Below, one piece after another: positions 34,223 through 59,199 of a stretch of DNA of 64,000 nt; the stretch's first letter is position 1, and the number at the start of each line of letters is the position of its first letter. The notes under the pieces were generated by a model, which had not been told where the DNA came from, did no database searches, and worked only from the letters and a program-made list of their open reading frames with translations. Location: positions 26,142,100 to 26,206,099 of the forward strand of contig CM034532.1 in the NCBI GenBank assembly GCA_020002185.1, in the 5' to 3' direction. The DNA comes from Paraescarpia echinospica. Its lineage: Eukaryota > Annelida > Polychaeta > Sabellida > Siboglinidae. Both the position numbers and the translations under genes were made by a program.

Positions 34223-37200
34223 CATAGGTGAGTGATACATTATGTGTATCATAATTACAACTGCATTAATGCCTGTGACATAATTGTGGATCGATATCGT
34301 CACTAATTGGTTGAGATTGTCTATCATGCGATGTTGGCATAACTGGCCCATCGGTTAAGCTCTACATTTGTTTCCAGAATTGTTTAGATGATCCGCATCC
34401 GCTAATGGTATTATACTGATTGCTAGTTTTATTTAAGCATATATATCTTGCAGTACAGCTGCATGTCATGATGTACAAATGGTATTAAAATATCAGGGTA
34501 AGAGATAATTTCAAATCGTAGTATTGCGGTCACGTGGTTCGGTTACTCGGGTCCTAATTATACGGACATATATTGCCTTTGTTGTTAGGTGCTACTTAGG
34601 TCATGGAGCAAAGTTCCAGGTGTTATCTAATTGATGACATACGGTTGTCATGATGCACGAATCATAGACAGTTAACGATGGCATTTGAATGTAAATAATT
34701 ATACAAGATACCAACTAACGTGTTTGCTGTAGGCCTGGATGTGGGCTCCATCGTGGTCGCTGGTGGTCAGCACCAACTCGCACAATGTTCACTAAAATTA
34801 CTAGACTTTCAATATGGATTGATGTGAATTGATGTCACATATAGTACAGGTAGTAAACCAGTATTTGTTTTTATAGCCATCAGAGACATCCTCGAGTTAT
34901 GACTTGTGGATACTATCGCCAGTATTCGACGTACAGTCCTGTGGACAGGCATGTAACATTTAATGTAGTATTGATATATGTAACTAACAGCATGTGCATT
35001 ATATGTGTCCTAGTAGCCAGACTGACAATTACCTTGAGTGAATGCATGGATTAATAACAGTTTCATTGTGTAGTATGGCATTGCTTTTTAGTTTGTTTTT
35101 TGTTTTAGTTTATTGTGAAATGTGAAACCCCAGCGAACAAGAAGCTTAACAGTTGTACTTTTGATAGTACAATAGAGGCATGGTAGTTTGGGAAGATATC
35201 TTGGTTCTTGTTAGGATACATACGAGTAATCGTGAACGTTGAAGGTGCTAGTAAAAGAGTGTTTTGTTGTCACAGGCTTATATATTGAGCATGTGTATGT
35301 GTATAACACGGATGTCGTATTACTGTGTAGTCTGGTCGCCATTGTGGATTCTTTCTCAATTGAGACGTGTTAAGCATTACCAGTGTTGTTTAGACATGAT
35401 GACAGGAAGGTGTTTGTATTGTGTGTAATGTTGTTTTAGGTTTCTGGCTGGGTCATGCGTAATAATGTTTACTGTGACATATGTCATTGTTACAGGGTAT
35501 TTTTGTGCCTGTGTAATAAAGAATTGAATGAGAACAACGTGTCATCCTTTCGGGATCCAACTAGCAATAGAGGGAAACCCATCCTGACATGTGGGTCGAA
35601 GCGCCTCGTGACACTAGATATTACTGGTGTACTAGTCTACGTAAAACGGTGTCACTGGCGACGTGTTTTACATTGTTTCTTGGAAGTATGAAAGCATATT
35701 AGGAAACATATTATTATATAGTGCTCACTAATATAACCTGTTCGTATTTGGTGGTGAATACATCACCTGGTGTGACTTAAATGTCATGTCCCACTTTGGC
35801 GGCAAACATAGGCAGTTGGTTGAGAAGAGGATTGGAAGATGTCTGCTTTTGATGGTCCCTTTTCTCAGACAGTGGGTTTGTTCTTTTATCCTCTCTTCAT
35901 CTTATTGAAAGTCCGTCTTAATGATCGACCTCCATTGATCACGATTGTCGGCTTCTGTTTGTACGACTTTTTTGTATACGACCGTCAACCAAATGAGTAC
36001 CTATACTGCTAGAATAATTTTTTTACAACTAAGTTTACCTTTTTCTGTGACATTTCGACTGCTTGGAGGACACGAGGCATCAAAGAAGGTGTGGATAAGA
36101 TAAATCGAAACAACGTGAATCGAGATGACGGCCGGTATCGACTCTCACATATTTACTACGATCTCATGAAGTTCCGCCCAGGCCGCAACCAGGGGCACAT
36201 ACCACTGGACACCAGTGAGTGACACCTTTGCGCAGAACTACAGTAAATTTAACCAACCTAACCTAGGGATTTATGCACAATTTATGTTAACTAACTTACC
36301 CCCGTGGTGCAACATTCCGCAGTCCTACTGGAAAATGATTAAACACTCAATTTTTCATGTGAAAAACTAAATAACTAAAAATAGCTAGTTGTTTATTCTT
36401 AAATGTACCGTCAATTTGTAGATCAGAGGCCAATTGTTCAAGGAAGTGAATAAGCATAGACAGACGTCGGTGCCTTGGAGGAGATGCGCTTGTAAGTTAG
36501 CATATTACTATAAATCATCGAAGTAACGTTATCTTAGTCACCAGATGGCACCATTGAACGTGCACACTCCATGTTTTACGTTAGATGGCAGAACTACATA
36601 TAATATACTTTATATCTATAAACAGGCGTGCTTGCTGCAGTAGATGGCGTAAGACCACAATTAGTGTCCGGCCGCCACTACCCTATGGTCTCACCCCGGA
36701 TAAACACGGAATCATTCTCCTAGCTGTGGGCCTGGGCATGCTACGTTACGTCTGCTTTAGGTATTACGCCTTAGGATGTTCCTCCTCGCATCAGCATTGT
36801 GGGGAACTAAGTAGTTTTATCATTTGACCGGGCATAACTGTGGCACTTCCGACACGTTCTCTTAGTATCTTCAGAAATTCACATCTAGCAACATTAACGT
36901 TATTAACAAACTGGTTTCACGATCATAATAAGTTTTTTCCCACATTATCAAACACACACACGACTAAAGGGTCACTGGTCTACTTCCGGGTTCATTGTAC
37001 ATGCGAAGGAAGAGTCTGATTTTGAGATGGCATTTGACTGTCAACGCACGATTGTTAACGAACTAGTTGTTAGATCACTTTGGTTCCAGCGGTGCTGTGC
37101 AGAGGATCTCCTATTGAGACCACGACCAGGATCACTTGCCACGGTTAGTGAGAAAGTAATAATGTATTTACAACACTAAGCACTTATAGAGATTCCCTTA

Positions 37201-37879
37201 GACCGGTTACAGTCGGTCTTCTCAGACAGTACATATTTCTCCTCCTTTTCTTCCTTATCCCCTTCTACTCTTCCCCTCCTTCTCGTTATTGTCCCCCTTC
37301 TCCCTTTTCTTATTCTTCTTCTTTGTCTTCTTCTTCTTCTCCTTCTTCCCCTTTCCAGTCTACTCCATTCGTCTCCTTCCCTCCTCTCCCTCTCCCCATT
37401 CTTCTTCTTCTTCTTCCCTTGATTCCTTGTGGGATGTGATCTCGTCAATTAATTTTTTTTCTCATACAATCATCAGCACTCTCGTGGCTATCAATGACGT
37501 CAGACTTCCAATTCATTTGGAAGTCTGACGTCTCAGAGCGTTAGCCGCAATGGCTCATAATTACACAATTTAGGCAAATAAAATTACTCAGAATTTAGTT
37601 GGGCGGTTGTTATTTTTATTTTAAGAACCTTAGTGACTGGTAATATATATTTTGTTCTATAAACCTCCGCTGAAATGCAACGACTCTTTGTGTTGGTGTT
37701 GCATATATTGGTGAGTTGCCGGATGTGGGTCTACACACTGACTCGTATATGAGTCATTGCTGTAAAGGTTTAAGCATAAGAAACACACCTTTAATAACCT
37801 ACGCAGTCTATCAAAATGATTCATCTCATGTTTAATTCAATAAAGGTAAACGTATCACGTGGACAGCAGCCCCGTTATA

Positions 37880-38160
37880 TAGTCATGACAGAAAGCTATG
37901 TGGCCAATGAACGACATCCCTGCGGCCATTGACCGATACCCTGTTACATAGTCCATGACCGGCAGCCCTGTAACATGGCTCATGACCGACAGTCCTGTTA
38001 CATGGCCCATGAACGACAGCCGTCTGGCCTATGAACGACAGCCATGTAGCCCTAGAACGACAACATGGTGACCCCTGAACGTCAACCATGTAGTCCTCGA
38101 ACGACAGCCTTGTGACCCAAAATCGACGGCTTCGTGGCCAAGGGACGACAGGCCACGGGG
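37880..38160. repeat. Degenerate 27-bp minisatellite
   Basis: About ten diverged copies of a unit like 'ctgttacatggcccatgacc' plus 'gacagcc'. The homologous array is at 41005-41285. Minus-strand frames over both arrays (GHVTGLSVMGHATERS type) are by-products. Confidence 0.8.
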
Positions 38161-38465
38161 ACATATCTGCGACATGGCTGTTGGTCGATTGTCGTGTACA
38201 TAACTATTCTCGTGTGTCTATTGTGATGGTCGATAACATCAACATCCCCTAGTCTACTGTAGACGTTATCGTCAGGAACAAAGCTAACCGTCGATCATTG
38301 TAAGGTGTAAATGCCTGTGTTGACTCACTGCGGTGGTAACTTAAGTGAAATTTTCTATAAGTAACATCTTTTTTACGATGACAAAAACGCCGACTTAAAT
38401 TGCCCACGATTGTCGGCTTCTGTTTGTAGGACATAATGGTATACGACCGTCAAATATATTAATAC

Positions 38466-38790
38466 CTATACTGCTAGAGTAATACTTTTTTTACAAGTAA
38501 GTTTATATTTTTCTGTGACATTTCGACTGCTTGGAGGACAAGAGGCATCAAAGAAGCGGTCTGGATAAGATAAACCCAAACAACATGAATAGCGATGAGG
38601 GCCGGTACCGACTCTCACATATTTACTATACGATCTTCTGAAGAGCCGCCCAAGCCGCAGCCAGGGGCACATACCACTGGACACCATGCATTGAGTGACA
38701 CCATTGCGCAGAACTACCGTGTCACCATCAGGCTGTAGCTGTCTGGCGATGGTTGCCGATAGCAGTCAAAACATTAAAGGAAAAGGTAAA
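38466..38790 (+). repeat. Macro-repeat segment, direct copy
   Basis: Diverged relative of 31330-31590 (direct) and source-like partner of the inverted spacer 33054-33365. Exon-like frame 1 is present but frameshifted. Confidence 0.8.
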
Positions 38791-39212
38791 ATGGCTTTGA
38801 AATAAATAGTACTCTTCATTTATAGACCGTCAGCTATTTGGTGAACATGGCCGAGCCATCACAGACTTGGCTGGCTTAACAGTGTGCATGTATATGCTGA
38901 TGCAGGTAGCGCGCTACAGGATCCGTGTGTTCGTTAGGACTTTGTCCTGCCAGGAGATGCCGACGACGCGTCCGAGGCGGCATTCGCACACAAGCACGCA
39001 CGCACGCACGCACGCACGCACACTACAACAACATAAAAACTATTTACAATGTTTGCACACACTCAATATAATTTGGTAGATTGCATTGTTATCTTTACGA
39101 TGACATCGAACAAATAAATATTTAAGGGATGTAATTATATTGCACCCTCAAATATTTAAATACACATTTTTAAATACAACTGTAACGGTCACGTCAAACC
39201 GTTTATATACGT
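38791..39212. repeat. Unit-specific insert with (ACGC)n
   Basis: This stretch interrupts the macro-repeat order relative to copies A and B. It contains a (CGCA)n run at about 38993-39022 and AT-rich sequence. No coding signal. Confidence 0.5.
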
Positions 39213-40865
39213 ACTAAATTTGACCATCCTAACCTAGGGATTTATGCACAATTTACGTTAACTAACTTACCCCCCGTGGTGCAACATACCGCAGTGCCAC
39301 TGGAAAATGATTAAACACTCAATTTTTCATGTGAAAAACTAAATAACTCAACATAACTAGTTGTTTATTCTTAAATGTACCGTCAATTTGTAGATCAGAG
39401 GCCAATTGTTCAAGGAAGTGAATAAGCATAGACAGACGTCGGTGCCTTGGAGGAGATGCGCTTGCAATGATTCAAAGTTAGGGGTCAGCACACTGTTGGT
39501 TTTCCCATAGGCGACCTTGTTAACGTTTTGTCTGATTATAAGAAAACGTGACCTATAAAATGTCTTACACTTCTCACCTGCTGTTATCATCATCTCATTG
39601 ACATGCTGATGGATTAAAAAAAAACTGCATACTTCCAGCTCTCGTAAAATGCCTGTATGTGTGACACCCGTCAATATTTACAAATGCCGGCAAGAATTAC
39701 TCCGCAAACAGGTCACACAGGCAAATTGCTGCCAAATATCCTTCCGCTTATTCAAATCATCAAGAAATCCACCATTTTACAGTCAACACCTTCTACAATC
39801 ACACATGAAAATCTCCCTACTCAAATACACTTATGTCACAGCATGTGAATTTTGAAAAAAATCATTTCTCAAAAATACACTGCACTTTTCTTCGTGTGCA
39901 ATGAACAGGAAGTCTAACTAGAACATGACCCCGTTAGCGTATTACTATAAATAATCGAAGTAACGTTATCTTAGTCACCAGATGACACCATTGAACGTAC
40001 AAACGTAATTCCATGTTTTACGTTAGATGGCAGCACTATATAAAATATACTTTACATCTTTAAACAGGCGTGCTTGTAGCAGTAGATGGCGTAAGACCAC
40101 TATACAATTATTAGTGTCCGTCCGCCACTACCCTATGGTCTCACCCCAGACAAACACGGAATCGTTCTCTTAGCTACGGGCCTGGGTATGCTACGTTACG
40201 TCTGCTTTAGGTAACACGTCTTAGGATGTTCCTTCCCGCATCAGCATTGTGGGGAACTAAGTAGTTTTATCATTTGACCGGGCATAACTGTGGCACTTCT
40301 GACACGTTCTCTTAGTGTCTTCAGAAATTCACATCTGGCAACACTAACGTTATTAACAAACTGGTTTCACGATCATAATAAGTTTTCTCCCACATTATCA
40401 CGCACACACGAGTGAAGGGTCACTGGTCTACTTCCGGGTTCATTGTACATACGAAGGAAGAGTCTAATTTTGAGACGAAGGAAGAGTCTGATTCTGAGAC
40501 GGAAGTAACATTTCATATAGCATTTGACTGTCAACGCACGATTGTTAACGAACTAGTTGTTAGATCACTTAGGTTCCAACGGTGCTGTGCAGATAATATC
40601 CTACTGAGACCACGACCAGGATTACCTGCCACACTTAGTGAGAAACACCCTGGCGTATACCTGCCAACTAACTTTTTTGGTTGAAATCCGGGAGATTCAT
40701 CACCAGCTTCTCGTGTCGCGCTGTCTCGTCGCGCTCTGTAGGTCTTCTAGATTTTTTTATTTTAAGAACCTTAGTGACTAGTAAATATTGTTCTATAAAA
40801 CTCCGCTGAAGTGCAACGACTCCTTGTGTTGGCGTTGCATGTATTGGTGAGTTGCCGGATGTAGG
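39213..40865 (+). repeat. Macro-repeat, diverged unit C
   Basis: Aligns with 31590-32500 and then with 32940-33053 of copy A. It lacks the CT-rich and hairpin block (32503-32940), which is replaced by about 100 unrelated bases, and contains a miniature transposon at 39481-39933. It is several percent diverged, so this unit is much older than the A/B duplication. Confidence 0.85.
39481..39933 (+). mobile_element. PIF/Harbinger-like MITE, copy 1
   Basis: Opens GGGGTCAGCACACTG and closes CATGACCCCG. TTA flanks both ends, and copy A shows the unfilled site 'gtaagttagcatatt' near 31840. Other copies are at 45950-46345 and, inverted, at 62593-63047. 3 bp TWA-type duplications and GGGG-starting ends suggest PIF/Harbinger mobilisation. 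Short overlapping frames around 'MPVCVTPVNIYKCRQ' recur in each copy but are not conserved as protein. No transposase. Confidence 0.75.
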
Positions 40866-41344
40866 TCTACACACAGACTCGTATAGGAGTCGTTGCCGTA
40901 AAGGTTTAAACATAAGAAACACACCTTTAATAACCTACGCAGTCTATCAAAATGATTCATCTCATGTTTAATTCAATAAACGTAAATGCATCACATTGAC
41001 GACAGCCCCCGTTATATGGCCATGACAGAAAGCTCTGTGGCCAATGAACGACAGCCTTGCAGCCATTGACCGATACCCTGTTACATGGCCCATGACCGAC
41101 CGCTCTGTTGCATGGCCCATGACCGACAGCCCCGTTACATGGCTCATGAATGAGAGTTTTGTTACATGGCCCATGGAATACAAGATTTAACAAGATTTAA
41201 CAAGAATACAGCCATGTAGCCCACGAACGACAGCCTTGTGACCAAAATCGACAGCTTCGTGGCCAAGGAACGACAGGCCATGCACGGGGACATATCTGCG
41301 ACATGGCTGTTGGTCGATTGTCGTGTACGTAACTATTCTCGTTT
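40866..41344 (+). repeat. Macro-repeat unit, second copy of the 37728-38217 block
   Basis: Follows the order of 37728-38217: 'ggtctacacac', 'gtaaaggttta', 'aataacctacgcagtctatc', the 27 bp minisatellite (41005-41285), then 'gtcgtgtacgtaactattct'. Homology resumes after the MITE at 42440-42625 ('gtgatggttgataacatcaa' to 'cgccgacttaaattg'). Confidence 0.85.
41183..41203 (-). mobile_element. LINE tail-only micro-insertion
   Basis: 21 bp reading, on the minus strand, two units of TTGTTAAATC-type repeat. These equal the tail at 61448-61468 of the LINE further right. It is flanked by GAATACA on both sides (41176-41182 and 41204-41210), and the sister block at 38040 lacks it. Confidence 0.5.
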
Positions 41345-42439
41345 TGCTAGGCACACACCAACCGACTAACGCCGACTTGCGTTGCCAGTCGGCGCAAAAA
41401 GCAGTCGGTGCTAAACGCCAATTAGTTCTGCCGACTAGCGCCGACTTCTGCCCGCACACACCAGCCAGCACACACCAACCGACTCACGCTGACCGTCGGT
41501 GCTCGGCTTGATCCACTATAAATACGCGTGTTTACTATGGAGTTAACAATGTGTTTCGATACACCTACAATAAACACATGAAACATTTGTAAAAATTAGG
41601 CCAAAACGCCTATCAGAAAAACGAAACTTGTTACATAGTAAGTCGGAGCTTCGCCGTCAGCCTTCACGACGATATGGCTGGAGCATTTAGCATATCCTCC
41701 AGCAAAGAAACGCATAGCGTCGAGCTATGTTTTATGACAGTACGCAGAACGTTATATTTAGCCGTTTCAGTTAACAGTTATGTTCAAGTGTAATCAGTCG
41801 CACCCAACGAATTCCTCAAAAACGTTTTCCACCGCTAGCGCCCGGTGTAGCGGCGCCACCAGAGGTAGCGTTTTTCACAAAACAAAATGGCGATTCCTGC
41901 GGAAGCGTGAAACAAACTTACAAAGTCAGGTGGAAATTAGGTTTATTTGTGGCGCCTGTTTTAAGAACAAGCAAAACAAATGATGATGGTCAATGGCTAT
42001 AGGATAAAAAATAATCTATCACTTTCTGAAACGTTGGTTACGCGCCAGGTCAGTAAAATATGAAATAAAAAAATGCAAGCATGTGGCCCGAAATGATCTG
42101 AAAACTCAAAAAAGACGCCGGGCTTAACCTTGACTTGTATCGAGGACTATCACATGATCGCGCTATGATTTCTTATTGGCCAAGTTACCGCCGACCGTCG
42201 TGTTATGACAAAAAACCTGCACACACCAGACGACTCGTCATCGGATATGCGCCGACTTGTCACCGGATATCTCCTTATCTAACGCCGATATTCAACATTC
42301 GAATCGGCGTTAGTTGGCGCTATAAGGCCGACCGTCGGGCTTAAATTCGGCACACACCAACCGACTGCCGTCGGCCGACGGTTTTTGCGTCGACTAGTCG
42401 GTTGGTGTGTGCCGAAAATCGGCTGGTGTGTGCCTAGCA
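41345..42439. mobile_element. 1.1-kb non-autonomous DNA transposon
   Basis: Ends are inverted: TGCTAGGCACACACCAACCG on the left and GGCTGGTGTGTGCCTAGCA on the right, with TTT on both sides (41342-41344 and 42440-42442). The paralogous empty site is at about 38212-38217. Both termini are compound: 'cacacaccaaccgact' and 'cgccgac' motifs recur in both orientations over the outer 200 bp or so, so single strands could fold extensively. No transposase ORF. Confidence 0.85.
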
Positions 42440-42625
42440 TTTGTTTATTGTGATGGTTGATAACATCAACATCCCCTGGTGTATTGTAGACGTTGCTCGT
42501 CAGGAACAAAGCTAGCCGCCGATCATTGTAAGATATAAATGCCAGCGTTGACTGTGTCTGGTAACCTGAGTGAATTTTTTATAAGTAACATATTTTTACG
42601 ACGACAACAACGCCGACTTAAATTG

Positions 42626-43689
42626 GAACCTAGTCACAGAGAACCGCCTGAATCACCGGTGTGAATTTAAATGAAATGGCGACAGCAGCAGGAACACTTT
42701 GAAATGACGACCAGACTTCATACAGATCTCTCAGTATAACGGCAGTTCCTCTTCACAACTTCATAACTCGTAACCAGGTGAACAAGAGTTTTTCGGTTCA
42801 TTCCAAGCAAAACCCAGGTCAGAATGAGTCAGATAAAACCCCGACTATAAATTACTGAAACACAGATCTATCAATCTCGTCACGTACGCGAGAAACGTTT
42901 TGAGCAATATTCTGCCTTATAATACCAATATTTTAAAGATATCTAATACAGGCCTATCGATCGATCAATCGAGTTTTATGTGGTACAAAGTCGTGATTGC
43001 TCCATTTAAAGAACAAACAACACCCGTCTGTACTTGCTCAAGCGTATCCTTCGCGTGTATGAAGTTCAGCCCATTGGAAGTATGTTTCTTAACGACGGCA
43101 GCGGGTTGTAACGAATGCATAGTCAATGTGTGACGCCGGCGAAACGACACACCAACCGTTGAGCCGAATAACGTTGGCCGCAGCGCGGAATACGTCAGTC
43201 GACACGGATGACTGAACATGAAAGGCCCTTAGACGTTGGTTACTTCCGCAATCAGAGCGATCGGTTATAGACACATGAATCCGGGACGGGGCAGGGTCAG
43301 TCCGTCGGAACTTCACAACTTTAGGTGTCGAGAGAGGAACAAGCGGCAGGTGAGTTGACTCTGATACTCACCAAGTGTAGACTCATCGAAGTGGGACCCT
43401 AGAACCGCGTCCACGTTAATATTACACTGTGGACGTAACCCTGTCAGTGGTGTGTGAAGTAACCGCCCCGTATCAACGTCTACTCTGGCTCGTTCACGGC
43501 CGCGCAGCTCTGACAGCTGACGGCGGACGCCCGTCACATTCTTAACTGATTAGTTCTTAGCTGAGTAGTCTTTAACTGGTTAGTTCTCAACTTGTTAGTC
43601 CTAGACTGGTAAGTTCTTAGTTGAGCAACGCGGCGTACTTTATTTACTCACCAGGCCAATTAATGTGTTGGTGTGCAGAAGTGGCACAC
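42626..43689. other. GC-richer stretch; possible untranslated first exon
   Basis: GC and CpG content rise here. A strong donor, GCGGCAG|GTGAGT, lies at 43349/43350. On the plus strand it could end a non-coding first exon spliced to the acceptor 'tttcttccag' at 47096, two bases before the ATG of the membrane-protein gene. I have no independent support for a promoter. Short diverged repeats of 'tggttagttcttaac' type occur at 43545-43625. Confidence 0.25.
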
Positions 43690-44200
43690 CTGGGTTTGTA
43701 CACAGACTGATACGCATGTGGTACAATCAGACTAATACACAGACTGGTATACATGTGGTACAACCATACTAGTAAACATACTGATATAGGGGTGATACAA
43801 CCAGACTAGTACACGGACTGATACAGAGGTGATACGACTAGTACACAGACTGATACACAGATGATACAACCAGACTTGTACACAGACTGATACAGAGGTG
43901 ATACAACCAGACTAGTAAACCTACTGATACAGAGGTGATACAACCAGACTAGTACATTGACTTAACAGAGGTGATACAACCAGACTTGTACACAGACTGA
44001 TACAGAGGTGATACAACCAGACTAGTACACGAACTTATACAGAGGTGATACAACCAGACTTGTACACATACTTACACAGAGGCGATACAACCAGACTTGT
44101 ACACAGACTTATACAGAGGCGATACAACCAGACTTGTACACAGACTGATGCAGAGGTGATACAACCAGACTAGTACACAGGCTGACATCAAGGATGGCAC
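43690..44200. repeat. 37-bp tandem repeat
   Basis: About 13 imperfect copies of a 37 bp unit such as 'gatacaaccagacttgtaca' plus 'cagactgatacagaggt'. They vary at the 'agtac/ttgta' and 'cagact/catact' positions. Non-coding. Confidence 0.88.
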
Positions 44201-45378
44201 CGTTTGATTGAAATAACATGTTGGCACCGCTTGATCGACAGACAGTCTGGCACTGTGAAGCTGACACACTGGTTGACATTGTCATATTATCTGCCCAACA
44301 ATTGAGACAGCGCAGAAAGGGGTCACGACGCTATCGTATCGCTTGTTTCGGGTGTAACGTTATACCCGGTACCAGCATTGAGTAACCCCCAGAGACGGAG
44401 GCAAAGGCGTGCGTTATCAGGATGGGGACACTCAAAGACATTCGCGTTAACAACTTCAGTAGACATGGTTTAATATATGGTTAGAATAGTAATGTAAATT
44501 ATGTTAGATTAGTTGATAATAAAAAATAACTACACAGTGCGATTTTGACATTATAATTATATGAACAACTTAACATCGGTGAAATGTTTCAGTGAACGTA
44601 TGCCAGTCGTTATAATTATTGTCCTCTTTTTGATATCGTGCAACTTATATTTCATTAAACGTTTATACGGATATAACAGCTTAGTGAATTTATTTTTTGG
44701 ATTAACGTTCCATTGATATAAAACACATCTCTTGTGCCTATTTGTTGGACATAAAATACCTCACACACGTTGAACATATATAACTGTCGCGAGCTCAAAT
44801 AACTACAGTCTATGCAAACATTTGGCTGAATAGAACAACGCCATTATAAGTATTTAAACATGAGACAAGCACGATAGTGCATGTCATAAAATGACTAACA
44901 TTCTCGCCAAGCATTGCGTGACTGACGGAGCTGACGTCACTGAAATGGTTGCTAGTAAATACCTGTAATCGTAGCGTATGTCTGTTGTGTATTCACTGAA
45001 GCGAGACAACCCCCGCCACAAAGCTGATGTTATCGGCGAGGTCTGGGAGCGTGGGAGATATTACACCAACGTCGTGAGAAAAGGGGTTATAATTAATAGA
45101 ATAATAGCGTAAGTTTAGTCTTCAAGCCAGGGAACCGCAGTCAGTTACAGCACCTGCGAGACAAGTTACCATTATATGGCGAATACGGATCGTAGCCAAC
45201 ACCTCTGTTTATTTTACCTGTGCAAATTACGTAGGCTGTATGCTGATCTACATATGGATGCACATTATGATACTTATTGAACTTTGACCCTCCGATATGG
45301 CACATTCTTAACTGTGAGACTGGCACTTTGACACAGAGATGCGTTCGTTAAACTCTCATTCTAAAGTCCAAGGTAGAC
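44201..45378. other. No gene recognised
   Basis: AT-rich DNA with no supported feature. Confidence 0.4.
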
Positions 45379-45831
45379 ATGTTAAGCCAACACATCAAAT
45401 GGTCGATACTTGTGACGGCACAGCACGGTCCTACACCAATATCCTGCTTGTTACTTTTCATTTTACCTCGAGCAGCTGCGGTTCTTCGGTTCGCACACGA
45501 AACGCGCAATCTCGGATGTCATATAAAAACATGTGCGGTCAAGCGTCCACAATGTACGCTGCTCCTGCCGTGTATCCGGTTCATTTATACCGCATGGAAG
45601 CAGGGCAAAGTTCCAAACGCGACAGTGCCAACCTCGGCCAAATACCGGTGGCATATTGTATTGAATGCACACATTCCTGCGGACAGCTGCGAGATACACG
45701 GAGGCCAAGACTGCAAGGAGAAAGGTGGCGTATGCCATACCACCACTAGGATGTCCAAGAGCAACTGTATTGGACATCATTACGGTGTTCAATTAAGAAC
45801 TGCAAAGTCAAAGTGTAACAGCAAATACTAA
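45379..45831 (+). CDS. Candidate small Cys-rich protein, doubtful
   Basis: 150 open codons. The C-terminal third (SCEIHGGQDCKEKGG, then CHTTTRMSKSNC, ending KSKCNSKY) has five cysteines spaced 7, 6, 10 and 15 apart with a GG-C/KGG-C look, reminiscent of small secreted cysteine-rich peptides such as defensins. I recognise no specific family, and the N-terminal part lacks a convincing signal peptide, so the start may be wrong or an upstream exon missing. A second plus frame and a minus frame are also open here, which weakens the call. It could be chance. Confidence 0.22.
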   Translation: MLSQHIKWSILVTAQHGPTPISCLLLFILPRAAAVLRFAHETRNLGCHIKTCAVKRPQCTLLLPCIRFIYTAWKQGKVPNATVPTSAKYRWHIVLNAHIPADSCEIHGGQDCKEKGGVCHTTTRMSKSNCIGHHYGVQLRTAKSKCNSKY

Positions 45832-45949
45832 TGCCCAGTTAGATAATGTCAATATCTCAAAATACATACCAGATCGACGACACAGACTCAGTGCATTTAC
45901 ATTGTGTTTACTGCCTGATTGATACACGTTACTCTTCGCAATGAATTGT

Positions 45950-46345
45950 CACAGTATTTAACGTTTTGTGTGATTATAAGAAAACGTGATCTACACAATT
46001 TCCTAAACATTGACATGCTCGTCGAGTTTAGTCAAATTCTAATAATTCTAGCTCTCGCAAAATGCCTGTATGTGTGACATCCGTCAATATTTATGAATGG
46101 ATGCAGGCAGTAATCCGGCTAAAGGGTCAACCAGCCAAATTGCTGCCAAATCCCGTTCCACGTAGTAAAATCAGCTAAAACTACAATACACAATTTTACT
46201 GTCAACAGCTTCTACAATCACACCGGTATATCTGACTATTCAATTGCACTTATGTCAGAGCAGGTGAATTTTGTAAAAAAAAAAAATTCTCAAAAATACA
46301 TTGCACTTTTTTCGAAGCAGGAAGTCCAACTGTGTCATAACCCCT
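45950..46345 (+). mobile_element. PIF/Harbinger-like MITE, copy 2 (decayed)
   Basis: Diverged copy of 39481-39933. Shared phrases are 'gattataagaaaacgtga', 'aaaatgcctgtatgtgtgac', 'gcaaattgctgccaaat'-like and a closing 'ataacccc'. The 5' terminus is lost, so the left edge is approximate. Confidence 0.7.
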
Positions 46346-46918
46346 TCAAGACTCACGCGAAACTTTAGTCCAACCGGCTGTCCGGCCCTCGGCCCATATC
46401 ACCTCGATCAACGACCGTCGTTGCACCGCCAAACTACTTCAGTGATGTCACTGATGATAACATTGTGTAGTCGTAGTAGATCAGTATGTAGAGGAACGTG
46501 CAAAAATCGGTCGTTACCATAGAAACATCGCATTTGTCCGTACGTTTGCTCCAGGCAAGAGTCAACTTTATGTGTCCGAAATCCAAAGTCCATCTGATGT
46601 AGGCCGTACATAACAAGCGTCTTTTTAATCGATGCATCAGATTGGGTCAAATGGCATACTTGGATGTTGGCTCGCTGCGCGGTCGTCACGTGCCTGTACA
46701 ATACAACTGTATAGCTAATAGTAGTGATGGAAATAAATTAATGGGTTGTCTTCTCGCATATATTGTGGCATGGCTGAATAATTTACAGAGAATCCGGACT
46801 GGTGATGGAATGAACAGTCTTCCAGTAAAATGTGTAAAGCGATTTGAACGAACGGTCTTATGGACTATTATAATTTACTTGTTGCATCTTGTTCTAGCAA
46901 ATCTATTGAAGATAAACA

Positions 46919-46985
46919 ATACGCACGCACGCACGCACACACGCACGCACGCACGCACACACGCACGCACGCACACGCAGACACA
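46919..46985. repeat. (ACGC)n/(AC)n microsatellite
   Basis: About 67 bp of 'acgcacgcacgc' interrupted by 'acac'. Confidence 0.95.
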
Positions 46986-47098
46986 TCACTGATCAATGTG
47001 GATGTTCTCCATCAGAAAAGTTTACCAACCTGATGTCCGCCATTTCGCGATAGTAGTTAACCAACGATACCTTACATCTCTCGTTGTTTCTTCCAGAT

Positions 47099-59199
<12,101 letters not shown>

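Noticed and set aside
43089..43537. Minus-strand ORFs in the GC-richer island
   Set aside because: They overlap in two frames with no domain; GC-rich sequence alone explains the absence of stops.
46408..46701. Overlapping minus ORFs with phrases like FGHIKLTLAWSKR
   Set aside because: Two frames look equally coding, with no family match and no splice context; possibly an old repeat.
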